Shown: in pieces, positions 1-8,497 of the stretch | How positions within the stretch are numbered: the stretch's first letter is position 1 | Layout: each line of letters starts with the position of its first letter | Source of the DNA: Thomasclavelia sp. | GTDB taxonomy: Bacteria > Bacillota_I > Bacilli_A > Erysipelotrichales > Coprobacillaceae | Reading direction: 5' to 3' | Assembly: GCA_020025035.1 (NCBI GenBank) | Contig: JAHHSU010000022.1 | Span: 1-16,595 of the forward strand | Length of the DNA: 16,595 bases | Translations under genes and position numbers: made by a program | Notes under the pieces: generated by a model | Seen by the model: the letters and a program-made list of their open reading frames with translations, nothing else | Told to the model about the DNA's origin: nothing | The model's database searches: none

Positions 1-4
1 CTAT

Positions 5-24
5 CATCTCTTCTTCCTTTTATC
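5..24 (-). other. possible RBS and start codon of a leftward gene cut by the window edge
   Basis: On the minus strand an AAAAGGAAG purine run is followed about five bases later by ATG ATA, after which the sequence leaves the window. This could be the Shine-Dalgarno site and first codons of a gene lying to the left. Only two codons are visible, so no product can be named and the call could be chance in purine-rich DNA. Confidence 0.2.
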
Positions 25-64
25 AAGCACTTTATTACTTTTTTATATAAAAAATGATCCCCTG

Positions 65-82
65 AATTGTAAAATGAAAGTG
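65..82 (+). repeat. possible decayed insertion-sequence end
   Basis: This 18-base stretch matches, with a single inserted base, the minus-strand sequence at 8514-8498. That site lies just upstream of the IS30-like transposase remnant, where a left inverted repeat would be expected. It is preceded here by TGATCCCCTG, a border reminiscent of insertion-sequence ends. In DNA this AT-rich a match of this length can arise by chance, and no transposase remnant is convincing in the bases that follow. It is therefore recorded only as a weak hint that the gene-free left end was once a mobile element. Confidence 0.2.
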
Positions 83-346
83 GAATTATAAATAAACTAC
101 AAATCAATTCAATATATTACGTACTTCTTCTAATATCTTTTATATGAATAAAACTATTTCTATCTATAATTATATAGTATGACTAAAACTGGTCTTAAGT
201 CCATTTGATATTAACAATAAATTCAATACTTCAGCAAAAAATCACAGGTGTAGTATTTATTTAGGTAATTTACATAACCATTTTCTAATAAAATCTAATA
301 GATTTAATTAGATATTATATAATGAATGGAAACAATTTTAAGGAAA

Positions 347-374
347 TAAAAAAGAAGATACTATTGCATCTTCT
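347..374 (-). terminator. intrinsic terminator, minus strand, 170 bp downstream of rel
   Basis: Read on the minus strand, a 9-bp stem (AGAAGATGC with GTATCTTCT, one G-T pair) closes a four-base loop and is followed at once by a run of six T. It is the only clear signal in the gene-free stretch 1-543. It could end the rel transcript after a long 3' tail, or end a separate short RNA starting near 460. The rest of the stretch shows only stop-rich AT sequence in all frames. Confidence 0.65.
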
Positions 375-543
375 AACGATAAAATTGTCCTGCAATGAAT
401 TAAGCAAATTAAAGTAACAAAAAATATAATTTTCTATCAATCAGTTCTTTATCTCTTAATTCCATTTTCTACTTATAATTTGAGATAATTCAAAATAATT
501 GGAAAGTGGTATATAAATAAGAATAAAAATTTTATTTATCTAA

Positions 544-2766
544 TTAATGAATAACACGTTCAATTTCATAAATACCATACAGTTTTTCTAAATTAGAAAA
601 AGCAATTTGTAATTGTTCCTTGCTTTCTACTGAAGCACATATTTCTACAGTAGCTACACTATCTAATGAATCTGCATGAATATTTAAAATATTCATTTTA
701 GATTGCCCTAACATATTAATAATATCAGTTAATAAATTTGGGCGATCTACTGCAATAATTTTAAAATCTACCTCATATTTTCGATGGAATAATGATGTAT
801 AATCCCAATATACTTCAATAAGTCTTGATTGCATATCACTATTATTTACATTAGGACAATCATGTCGGTGAACCTTAATTCCTTGTCCCTTAGAAACAAA
901 CCCAACAATATCATCTCCTGGAATAGGATTACAACATTTACTAAGTTGTATTTTTAATCCATCGATCCCATTAACCACTACCCCTGTTGAACTAGTTGAC
1001 TTTACTTTTTCATTGATATGATTATTTTTTTGAAGTATTTTGGATAAAGTATCAATTAATGAAACTTTTTTTGGAGTTAAATAATGGAATATATCATGAC
1101 ATTGTACTTTTCTTTTCCCAATACGATACAATAAATCATCATAATTTTTAATATGGAAGTCATGAATATAAGATTTATACATATCAGGTTCTAAAAATTT
1201 CTTTTCATCTAATTTATGACGTTTAATCTCTTCTCTTAAAATTTTCTTTCCTTGTTCAATAGTAGATTTCTTTGTTTCTAATTCTTTTTGTTGGATAAAT
1301 TGTTTAATTTTATTTCGAGCGCCAGCAGTATGAATAATTTTTAACCAATCTTCACTAGGACCAGTAGAATTTTTATTTGTTTTGATTTCACAAACATCGC
1401 CAGTTTTTAATTTAGTATCAATTGGTACCATGACATTATTAATAATCGCTCCTACCATACGATGCCCTATTTCAGTATGAATACGATAAGCAAAATCAAT
1501 AGGTGTAGCACCATTTGGTAATTCAATAATTTTTCCTTGAGGCGTTAAAACATATACATTGGCTTCAAAGATATCTTGTCTTAACGAATCATAAAATTCC
1601 TTAGCATCCCCATCTTTAATATCATCGGACAAAGTAATAAATTCTTTAAGCCATTGTAATTTTTCACCAATTTGCTTTTGTTCAATTTTAGAAGAATATT
1701 GTTGACTTTCTTTATAATGCCAATGTGCTGCAATTCCACGCTCTGCAATCATATCCATTTCTTCAGTACGAATTTGAATTTCAAATATTTGTTCCATTTC
1801 TCCAATAATTGTTGTATGTAATGATTGATACATATTAGGTTTTGGTACTGCAATATAATCCTTAAATCTACCTGGAAGTGGACGGTAATGTTCATGAATC
1901 ATTCCTAATACTTCATAGCATTTCATTTTAGAATCTGTAATAATACGAATAGCATTTAAATCATATAATTCATCAAAACGTTTATGTTTTACGTTCATTT
2001 TTTTATAAATACTATAAATATGTTTTGCTCGTCCTAAAATACGATATTCAATATGATTTTCATCTAGGATCCTTTGTATAGCTTGGATCATCGTATCCAC
2101 AGCTTCTTTTCTTTCTTCCTTTTTTGCATCTAATAACGCCAAAATTTCATAATAAGCTTTACGATCTAAATAATACAAGCTTAAATCTTCTAATTCTATT
2201 CGAATGTCATTAATTCCTAGTCGGTGGGCAATAGGAGCATAAACTTCAAGAGTTTCTTTAGCAATTCGTTTTTGTTTATGTTCTGGCATATATTGTAATG
2301 TTCGCATGTTATGTAAGCGATCTGCAAACTTAATTAAAATCACACGTATATCTTTTGCCATTGCAATATAAATTTTTCGATGATTTTCTACATAGACATC
2401 ATTTTGATTTTGAAAATTTATTTTTTTGATTTTTGTAACACCTTCAACTAAACTTGTAATTTCTGTACCAAATCGTTCTACCATTTCTTCTTTACTTACA
2501 TCACAATCTTCCATTACATCATGAAGTAACCCTGCAGCAATCGTCATTGGACCAGTTTCAAGTGTTGCTAAAATATAAGCTACCCAAATCAAATGTACCG
2601 TATAAGGTTCTCCACTTTTACGTTTTTGTCCCGCATGCTTTTTCATGATAAAATTATATGCATTTTGAATCAACTCTAAACTTTCTGGCTTAGTAATATA
2701 GGATGATGCCACATCCATTACATCTTTAAATTCTACTTTACTACCTGCTTTTTTTAATTCCATCAT
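544..2766 (-). CDS. rel: bifunctional (p)ppGpp synthetase/hydrolase Rel (RSH family)
   Basis: Long RelA/SpoT homologue of about 740 residues that makes and degrades the stringent-response alarmone (p)ppGpp in the cytoplasm, normally docking on stalled ribosomes. All family domains are present in order. The HD hydrolase has HDVMED near residues 82-87 and ADRLHNMRT near 148-156. The synthetase has RFKDY near 300-304 and the conserved PNMYQSLHTT. A TGS domain spans about 399-462, and a zinc-finger segment carries CC near 611-612 and HRHDC near 633-637. A C-terminal ACT domain follows. Intact HDxxED means hydrolysis should work, and the RxKD form of the synthetase loop is typical of bifunctional enzymes rather than synthesis-only RelA. 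Several start codons are stacked (GTG ATG ATC ATG ATG). The GAGGTG Shine-Dalgarno overlaps the first ones, so the fourth (2766) or fifth codon (2763) fits best. Own transcription unit, but no clear promoter was seen. Confidence 0.97.
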   Translation of the reverse strand: MMELKKAGSKVEFKDVMDVASSYITKPESLELIQNAYNFIMKKHAGQKRKSGEPYTVHLIWVAYILATLETGPMTIAAGLLHDVMEDCDVSKEEMVERFGTEITSLVEGVTKIKKINFQNQNDVYVENHRKIYIAMAKDIRVILIKFADRLHNMRTLQYMPEHKQKRIAKETLEVYAPIAHRLGINDIRIELEDLSLYYLDRKAYYEILALLDAKKEERKEAVDTMIQAIQRILDENHIEYRILGRAKHIYSIYKKMNVKHKRFDELYDLNAIRIITDSKMKCYEVLGMIHEHYRPLPGRFKDYIAVPKPNMYQSLHTTIIGEMEQIFEIQIRTEEMDMIAERGIAAHWHYKESQQYSSKIEQKQIGEKLQWLKEFITLSDDIKDGDAKEFYDSLRQDIFEANVYVLTPQGKIIELPNGATPIDFAYRIHTEIGHRMVGAIINNVMVPIDTKLKTGDVCEIKTNKNSTGPSEDWLKIIHTAGARNKIKQFIQQKELETKKSTIEQGKKILREEIKRHKLDEKKFLEPDMYKSYIHDFHIKNYDDLLYRIGKRKVQCHDIFHYLTPKKVSLIDTLSKILQKNNHINEKVKSTSSTGVVVNGIDGLKIQLSKCCNPIPGDDIVGFVSKGQGIKVHRHDCPNVNNSDMQSRLIEVYWDYTSLFHRKYEVDFKIIAVDRPNLLTDIINMLGQSKMNILNIHADSLDSVATVEICASVESKEQLQIAFSNLEKLYGIYEIERVIH

Positions 2767-2937
2767 GATCATCACCTCATTTCTATCTTACTTATATTTT
2801 ATCGTATTTATTGCATGTTTTAAAGTCATTATCAAAAAAACAAAACATTTTTATACAAATTCTATGCTTTTAATCTATATAACATATATCTTACTTATTT
2901 CTCCTATTTAGATATATTCTTTTTAATATAGAACATA

Positions 2938-2970
2938 TTAAAAAGACTACTAACCATATATTAGTAGTCT
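2938..2970 (-). terminator. intrinsic terminator of the glycolipid/YhaM operon
   Basis: A perfect 10-bp stem, AGACTACTAA with TTAGTAGTCT around a seven-base loop, lies 27 bp past the stop of the yhaM-like gene. On the minus strand it is followed by a T run, so it should end the four-gene operon and separate it from rel. The 170 bp between it and rel is AT-rich and holds no gene that I can support. Confidence 0.85.
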
Positions 2971-2997
2971 ACAAATCAATAAAATATCTATTCCATT

Positions 2998-3930
2998 TTA
3001 TAATTTAGGCTTATAAAAGCAACGATTCTCTAAAGAAAAAATTCGTTTACTAAATTCTCCAGGTTCTAGGTTTTCTAATGCTTTATCAATTGAATTCATC
3101 CTTGCATCTATATTATCAATAAGATGTAAAATTTCAGCTTCTCTTATTAACGGTAATATCGGAGAACCATATTCTAAATGACCATGGTGAGATAGTACTA
3201 GATGTTTTAATAAATATACCACTTCACCTTCAATATGATGTTCTTTAGCAACTTCATCAATCATTACTTGACATATTGAAATATGACCTAATAATTTTCC
3301 TTGTAAAGTATATTCAGGAACAATTGGACCACTTAATTCAATTAATTTACCAAAGTCATGAAGAATAATTCCTGCAACAAGTAAATCTTTATTTAATTCT
3401 GGATATAACTGACACAAATCTATTCCTAAATGAAGCATAGACATTGTATGATAGGCTAATCCAGAAACAAATTCATGGTGATTTTTACTAGCAGCTGGAT
3501 AAATTAAGAAATCTTCTTGATACTTACTATACAAACTAGACACAATAATATAAATGTCTTGATTTTGAATTTTGTTTATTTGATCTTGAATATAATGATG
3601 AATCTCTTCCTTACTAATAGGAGCATTTCTTAAATATTTGACTTGTTCTTCTGGGGCACTACTTAATATATTGATATGACTTATTTTAATTTGTAATTCC
3701 TCATTATATAAAATTGCATCTCCTACTACTTGTACAACTTTTCCAGAAGTAATTGTTTGTATTTGTTCACTGGTTGCATTCCACAATTTTGCTACTACAC
3801 TACCACTATCATCTTGAAAAACAAGTGTAAGATAAGAAGATCTATTATTTTTTCCACAAGTTACCATTGTTACAATAGCACAAAATTCTACTTGTATATC
3901 CCCTGCTTTTATTTGATTAATTTTATTCAT
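2998..3930 (-). CDS. yhaM: YhaM-like 3'-5' exoribonuclease (OB fold plus HD domain)
   Basis: A 310-residue protein with the layout and length of Bacillus subtilis YhaM, a Mn-dependent 3'-5' exonuclease acting on RNA and single-stranded DNA. The N-terminal 90 residues form an OB-type nucleic-acid fold. The HD phosphohydrolase part follows, with HHEFVSGLAYHT (first metal histidines), LHDFGK (HD at about 191-192), LGH near 215 and LSHHG near 247-250. All expected metal ligands appear present. The ATG at 3930 is chosen because AAGGAG lies seven bases upstream; a GTG one codon earlier is too close to it. The start overlaps the end of the glycosyltransferase-RecX gene by 8 bp, so its Shine-Dalgarno lies inside the RecX coding region and translation is probably coupled. 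It is the last gene of the operon. Substrate in this organism is not known. Confidence 0.9.
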   Translation of the reverse strand: MNKINQIKAGDIQVEFCAIVTMVTCGKNNRSSYLTLVFQDDSGSVVAKLWNATSEQIQTITSGKVVQVVGDAILYNEELQIKISHINILSSAPEEQVKYLRNAPISKEEIHHYIQDQINKIQNQDIYIIVSSLYSKYQEDFLIYPAASKNHHEFVSGLAYHTMSMLHLGIDLCQLYPELNKDLLVAGIILHDFGKLIELSGPIVPEYTLQGKLLGHISICQVMIDEVAKEHHIEGEVVYLLKHLVLSHHGHLEYGSPILPLIREAEILHLIDNIDARMNSIDKALENLEPGEFSKRIFSLENRCFYKPKL

Positions 3931-5893
3931 CACTATTCTCCTTTATCACTTTTTTAACCAAACTATAATCAAATCCTTTATTTAATAAATATTGGGTTAT
4001 TTTATTGGATAATTGAATTCCCTCATATTTTCCATGATATCGTTTATATGCCTTATTTAATTCTTTATGAATTAATTGTTCCTCTAATTCTTCATTATGG
4101 CAAAATTCATAACTAGACATGACTTTATTAATAATATGAGAAGAAAAACCTCTTCGATAAAGCTTATCTGAAATTGATTTTTGGATTGCATTTTTAGATT
4201 TAGTTGTATTTTTTTGATAGAGATCATCCACTAATTCTAATGCAGTCGTATATTCAATATCATCATGATATCTTCCTTTTTCTTCTTCAATAATACTATC
4301 TTCAATTCCTTTTTGACGTAAATTCATAATCGTTTTATTTAATCCTAGTCCTAAACGAGCTGCTCGATCAAAATAATCCTTTGTATACTCACGATCATTA
4401 ATCAAATTTTTTGTAATTAATGCATGAATTGTCATATCTATTTGTATATCATCATATAAATCTAAACTATTTAGTTTATCAACCATTTGTTTTTTTGTAT
4501 AGTCCTTAATTGTTAACCACTTTAACGCGCGATGATAAGCATCTGCAACTTTTTCATAATCTTGTAAAGCATCAAATTCATCACGTTCAATAATTTTCCC
4601 CTTAAATAATCCATACTGTTCTACTACATTCTTAGATAAATGTAAAGAAATCTCATTTTCATCAGATTTAAAAATACATTCGCACATATTCCCTTTTAAT
4701 GCAAAGATACTACTTACTTTATAACAATAATGTAAATGTTGAATAGCTAATTGATATACTTCATAGATTCTTTGATAAAAAACTTCATCTCCATATTTTT
4801 TAGCATCTTGATAGGCATTTTCTTTCATCTTACTTAAATCTTGTTCCATAATTTGTTCAATTTTATTTGCTAAATCAACCTCATCATCGAAATAAATTCC
4901 ATTTCTACCATCAATAATGACTTCTTCTAAATTTTTATCGTGTCTTGCTAGAACTATTGTTCCAGCTGCTTGTGCTTCAATAAATGTTAGACCTTGTGTT
5001 TCAGTAATAGAAGCAGATACAAATGCATTACACAAATGATAATAATATGGCACTTCACTTTGAGCAACTGCACCAACAAATTGAACATATTTTTCAATAT
5101 CTAAATCATGTGTTTTTTGTTGTAACTCTTCTAAAGCGGGACCATCTCCAACAACTAAAAAACAAACATTTTGTTTTTTTCTAGTAAGATGACTTATTGC
5201 TTCTAAAATAACTTCTACACTTTTTTCTTTTGCTAAACGTCCTACAAAACAAATGACAAACTTATCTTGAAGATGATATTTTTCTTGAAGTAATTCAATT
5301 TGATGATGATCTATATTTTGTTTATCAAAATGATCTAACATTAATCCAGTTGGAATAACATGCATTTCCTTTTCAATTCCATAATTTTCAAGTACTTCTT
5401 TTGTTTTAATAGAAGGAACTACTAACTCTGTACAATTGTCTCCATAAATTCGACTAATTTTACTTACTGCCTTTTTTACAATAGAATTAACAGAAGAAAT
5501 ATTCCCACCTATATAATGTGAATAATCTTCATACATTGTATGATAAGTATAAACTACTGGTACATTTAAAATCTGTGCAGCAATTTTACCAAATATTCCT
5601 ATACCAAACTCAGTTTGAATATGAATAACATCCAATCCAAAGTTTTTAATTTCTTTCATCCCTTTAAAAGAAAAAATATTTGATGCACGATACCCATACA
5701 TTTTTTTGATTTCAATACCAGGTAAACGTAATACATAGTTTTCATCATGGTATTGACTATCATCTGGTAATTCTGTTGTAATTACAAATACTTCATGTCC
5801 ATGTTTAAGTAAAGTTTGACATAGAGTATAAGAAGATGTTGCTACCCCATTGACATCTGGTAAATACGTATCTGTAAATATTCCAATTCTCAT
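3923..5893 (-). CDS. family 4 glycosyltransferase fused to a full-length RecX
   Basis: One uninterrupted reading frame of 656 residues joins two normally separate proteins. Residues 1 to about 386 are a GT-B, family 4 glycosyltransferase. They begin MRIGIFTDTYLPDVNG and carry PTGLMLDHF near 181 and the E-x7-E donor-site motif at about 298-306, resembling 1,2-diacylglycerol 3-glucosyltransferases that start glycolipid synthesis on the inner membrane face. Residues about 390-656 look like a complete RecX, the small helical-repeat inhibitor or modulator of RecA filaments. This part has the N-terminal beta segment, then RALKWLTIKDYTKKQM and LINDREYTKDYFDRAARLGLG, followed by further helical repeats. 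No stop, frameshift or convincing internal Shine-Dalgarno separates the halves. The first ATG (5899) shares ATGA with the stop of the upstream gene; 5893 is preferred because it gives the family-like start. The gene overlaps or abuts both neighbours, so it is translated within the operon. Whether both activities persist is unknown. Confidence 0.9.
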   Translation of the reverse strand: MRIGIFTDTYLPDVNGVATSSYTLCQTLLKHGHEVFVITTELPDDSQYHDENYVLRLPGIEIKKMYGYRASNIFSFKGMKEIKNFGLDVIHIQTEFGIGIFGKIAAQILNVPVVYTYHTMYEDYSHYIGGNISSVNSIVKKAVSKISRIYGDNCTELVVPSIKTKEVLENYGIEKEMHVIPTGLMLDHFDKQNIDHHQIELLQEKYHLQDKFVICFVGRLAKEKSVEVILEAISHLTRKKQNVCFLVVGDGPALEELQQKTHDLDIEKYVQFVGAVAQSEVPYYYHLCNAFVSASITETQGLTFIEAQAAGTIVLARHDKNLEEVIIDGRNGIYFDDEVDLANKIEQIMEQDLSKMKENAYQDAKKYGDEVFYQRIYEVYQLAIQHLHYCYKVSSIFALKGNMCECIFKSDENEISLHLSKNVVEQYGLFKGKIIERDEFDALQDYEKVADAYHRALKWLTIKDYTKKQMVDKLNSLDLYDDIQIDMTIHALITKNLINDREYTKDYFDRAARLGLGLNKTIMNLRQKGIEDSIIEEEKGRYHDDIEYTTALELVDDLYQKNTTKSKNAIQKSISDKLYRRGFSSHIINKVMSSYEFCHNEELEEQLIHKELNKAYKRYHGKYEGIQLSNKITQYLLNKGFDYSLVKKVIKENSDE

Positions 5894-5895
5894 TG

Positions 5896-6924
5896 TCATC
5901 CATCCCTTCGGTTAATTTCCTTATTGAAAAGAAATATCATTGCTCCAATTAAAATCATTAAATAATATGTAACTAACCGCCAAACTAACATTGTACTTTT
6001 TGCATTAATTTGGCCTAATAAAACACTAAACATAATAACAAATGTACCTTCACTTCCTCCTGATGCTCCAGGAATTGGAACAAATGAAGTAATCATATAA
6101 ATAAATGCACTAATCCCAATACTTTCTAAAAATTGCATACCTGTCATATCAATATGCAAAGCTTTAGCACAAAAAAATGGGACTGAATATAAAATAGTTA
6201 ATTTAATTATATTGCCTATACCACCAAAAAAAATAACACTTTTGTTTTGTGATAAATTTCCTAATTCACGTCGAAAATCTTGCAATTGTTTTCTACATTT
6301 TTCACTAGTTACATCATAATCTTTAATCAATCTAAACTTAGCTCCTATTTTTAAGACAACATTTACAAAAAAATCTTGTAAACGTTTTGACTTTGCTCCT
6401 AAAAACAAACTACAAATAACGATAAAATTAATTAAAAATCCTATTAAAGCAAGCATAAAAAAATGTGAAAATATTTGCTTATAATAATGATATCTCAATA
6501 AAAGAATGACTAATGTATATAATACAACTGTAGATTGATACACAATAAAATTCATTAATAAAATACTCACTGAATGACTTGCTAAAACTCCTTGCTTACT
6601 AAAAATATATACTTGTGCAAATTGCCCACCACTTTGAAATGGTGTAATTCCATTAAAAAATGCTGCAGAAAATGAATTTACACATGCTTGTTTAAGTGTA
6701 TAATTTCGATTATATAAGCGACCAAACATACGTAAAATCAATCCTTCTAAAACTTGATAAATAATTACAAATATCAATGCTACCATAACCCAATATATGT
6801 TCACATCACTTAAAACATGTAATACAGAATTTAAATCTCCTTTTAATGAAAAATACAATGCAATAAATGCAAATAATCCAATCCATACAAAATTTAGAAT
6901 ATATTTCTTTAATACGTTTTTCAT
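5896..6924 (-). CDS. YbhN/UPF0104-type flippase-like membrane protein (MprF N-terminal family)
   Basis: A 342-residue polytopic membrane protein with about eight hydrophobic segments. It belongs to the lysylphosphatidylglycerol-synthase transmembrane family, related to the flippase part of MprF. Typical marks are GITPFQSGGQFAQVY in the middle and VPIPGASGGSEG near the C-terminus. The catalytic aminoacyl-transferase half of MprF is absent, as is usual for UPF0104 proteins. Lying between two lipid glycosyltransferases with gaps of 2 bp and a 4-bp overlap, it is a candidate for moving the glycolipid product across the membrane. That role is inferred from context and not proven for the family. 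AAAGGAG six bases before the ATG fixes the start; it sits in the spacer and the end of the upstream gene. Confidence 0.85.
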   Translation of the reverse strand: MKNVLKKYILNFVWIGLFAFIALYFSLKGDLNSVLHVLSDVNIYWVMVALIFVIIYQVLEGLILRMFGRLYNRNYTLKQACVNSFSAAFFNGITPFQSGGQFAQVYIFSKQGVLASHSVSILLMNFIVYQSTVVLYTLVILLLRYHYYKQIFSHFFMLALIGFLINFIVICSLFLGAKSKRLQDFFVNVVLKIGAKFRLIKDYDVTSEKCRKQLQDFRRELGNLSQNKSVIFFGGIGNIIKLTILYSVPFFCAKALHIDMTGMQFLESIGISAFIYMITSFVPIPGASGGSEGTFVIMFSVLLGQINAKSTMLVWRLVTYYLMILIGAMIFLFNKEINRRDG

Positions 6925-6926
6925 TC

Positions 6927-7934
6927 TTAACTCCTTTCAAATAAAGTACGATATACTTTTTTTAACTCCATTCCAATATTACCTAACGATTTTGACCTTG
7001 CAAGATCATAACCATTTTTTATAATATTTGTATTATCTTGAGACAATATTTGTGGAATTAAGTTAACAAAATCCTGGTAATTTTCCCCCATATAACAATT
7101 TTTTTGATCTTCTAACCATCCATGATAGACTGGTATATCTCGTACAAGAACTGGTATATTAGATGCAAGTGCTTCTAATACAACAATTCCTTCAGTTTCT
7201 TCACGACTAGGAAAGAAAAATAAATTAGCACCACAATATGCTCCTTTAATAATATTCCCACTAATATATCCTGGTAAAATAACATTTTTTGGTAAGTCAC
7301 TAAGAATTTTCCTTATTTTTTTAGTTGGTGCAGAAAGATTTTTATCTCCAAACCAAATAAATGTATATTCAGGAAATTTTCTTGCGACATTACAAAAAGT
7401 ATCAAATCCTTTTCGTTCAAATAACCATCCAACACTAATAATCACAATTTGCTTGTCATCTAAATGAAAAAAAGAACGAAATTCCTTAACATACTCTTCA
7501 TTATAAGCAAATTGACAAGCATCTATTCCATTAGAAACAGCATAAATTGGTTTTTGGATGCCATATCCCTGTAAAACTGATTTAGAATAAGGAGTAGGAG
7601 TAACAATTACATCTCCATAATTATACATATGAACTAACCATTTCTTGTATATTGGTGCTAATTGATTTGAAAACATAAATGAATTTTTAAAATCTTCCAT
7701 TGTAGAATGAGCATGAAAAACTATTTTTTTATGCATACGTTTTGCTTTTTTTACTTGCAAATAACTAGCTAACCATACTGTGTTAATATGTAAAATATCA
7801 TAATCATTATCTTGATGCAAGGTAGTATATTCTATGTGATTTAAATCTAGGGCAACTTGTTGATGTTTTAATGCCCTTCCTATCCCTGATTTAGAAATTG
7901 CTTTTTCATTTTCAAAATATAATTTAATTTTCAT
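6927..7934 (-). CDS. family 4 glycosyltransferase, probable second glycolipid sugar transferase
   Basis: A 335-residue GT-B glycosyltransferase. The N-terminus (MKIKLYFENEKAISKSGIGRALKHQ) resembles the CpoA/LafB-type enzymes that add the second sugar to monoglucosyl-diacylglycerol in streptococci and listeria. The donor domain shows VSNGID near 133-138, GWLFERKGFD near 169-178 and E-x7-E at 246-254. Together with the fused transferase two genes downstream it makes a plausible pair for diglycosyl-diacylglycerol, a membrane lipid and lipoteichoic acid anchor. The sugar cannot be read from sequence. It is the first gene of the operon: AGGTG lies five bases before the ATG and a TATAAT box lies just upstream. 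Confidence 0.88.
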   Translation of the reverse strand: MKIKLYFENEKAISKSGIGRALKHQQVALDLNHIEYTTLHQDNDYDILHINTVWLASYLQVKKAKRMHKKIVFHAHSTMEDFKNSFMFSNQLAPIYKKWLVHMYNYGDVIVTPTPYSKSVLQGYGIQKPIYAVSNGIDACQFAYNEEYVKEFRSFFHLDDKQIVIISVGWLFERKGFDTFCNVARKFPEYTFIWFGDKNLSAPTKKIRKILSDLPKNVILPGYISGNIIKGAYCGANLFFFPSREETEGIVVLEALASNIPVLVRDIPVYHGWLEDQKNCYMGENYQDFVNLIPQILSQDNTNIIKNGYDLARSKSLGNIGMELKKVYRTLFERS

Positions 7935-7951
7935 CTTATCACCTAATCTTA

Positions 7952-7980
7952 ATTATACTATAAATATATAAAAAACAAAA
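7952..7980 (-). promoter_or_regulatory. probable promoter of the glycolipid operon
   Basis: On the minus strand a perfect TATAAT lies about 18 bp before the first glycosyltransferase gene. The best -35 candidate at 17-bp spacing (TTTTGT) is weak. The box is convincing mainly because of its place between the transposase remnant and the first operon gene. Confidence 0.4.
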
Positions 7981-8002
7981 TAAGTCGAATTAAATATCTT
8001 AC

Positions 8003-8415
8003 TTATATATGTATGTTATATAACGTTCTTATACTAAAATTTACTTCATATGTTTCTTTAATCTTTTCTAATGCAGCATATGGCAAATACTTCTTATCAA
8101 TAATTAATCGTTCAATTTCAGATGTTAAATCGTGTTGATAACTATTTTTAAACTTCCTTCTTTTTTACGCTAGTTGTTTATATATTGTTGATATAAATAC
8201 TAAGCGTCATACTGTATTTTTTTAGTAAGGTCTGAATTTAATAATTCTATTTTGCCACGTTTTAATTCTCTATAAATAGTTCTTTTGCATACACCAATTT
8301 CTTTAGCTATACGTTTTTTAGTATATCCAGCTTTTATTAATGATTCAATTTTTCCTCTTTCACATAATGTTAGGTGTTTACCTTTTTGTCTAGTTTGTAT
8401 ATAATTATATTGCAT
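8003..8415 (-). pseudogene. remnant of an IS30-type transposase, 5' part only
   Basis: The first 71 codons encode the DNA-binding end of an IS30-family transposase: KHLTLCERGKIESLIKAGYT, a helix-turn-helix (AKEIGVCKRTIYRELKRG) and KIELLNSDLT. The frame then hits TAG at 8200-8202 and again near 8171. After a frameshift close to 8160 the homology resumes as KNSYQHDLTSEIERLI, LPYAALEKIKETYE and finally SIRTLYN, ending at TAA. The whole DDE catalytic domain is missing, so the element cannot move by itself. An ATG preceded by GAGG at ten bases is intact. No intact copy lies in the window. The remnant ends 70 bp before the glycolipid operon. Confidence 0.8.
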
Positions 8416-8497
8416 TAGTTATAACCTCGCTTTCGTATGCTCCAAACTAATTATAGCACGGTTTATAACTGGTGCATTTTTTTTATTCAATACTGAC

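Noticed and set aside
1..543. Transposase remnant in the gene-free left end, suggested by short fragments such as LRPV and GLKTS on the minus strand resembling the end of IS3-type transposases.
   Set aside because: The fragments are too short and interrupted by stops in every frame to support a call.
2880..2915. Seven-codon leader ORF upstream of rel behind a GGAG site.
   Set aside because: The spacing of 16 bases is too long for initiation, and no attenuator hairpin follows it.
3730..3957. Plus-strand open frames opposite the yhaM-like gene, and likewise opposite the flippase-like gene, spoIVA, der and the ferredoxin.
   Set aside because: They lie antisense to well-recognised genes, lack ribosome sites and encode no recognisable protein.
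2784..8006. The 12-mer TATCTTACTTAT occurs three times in intergenic DNA (2784, 2887, 7995).
   Set aside because: In sequence this AT-rich many 12-mers recur by chance, and the three contexts share nothing else such as spacing or orientation to a start codon.
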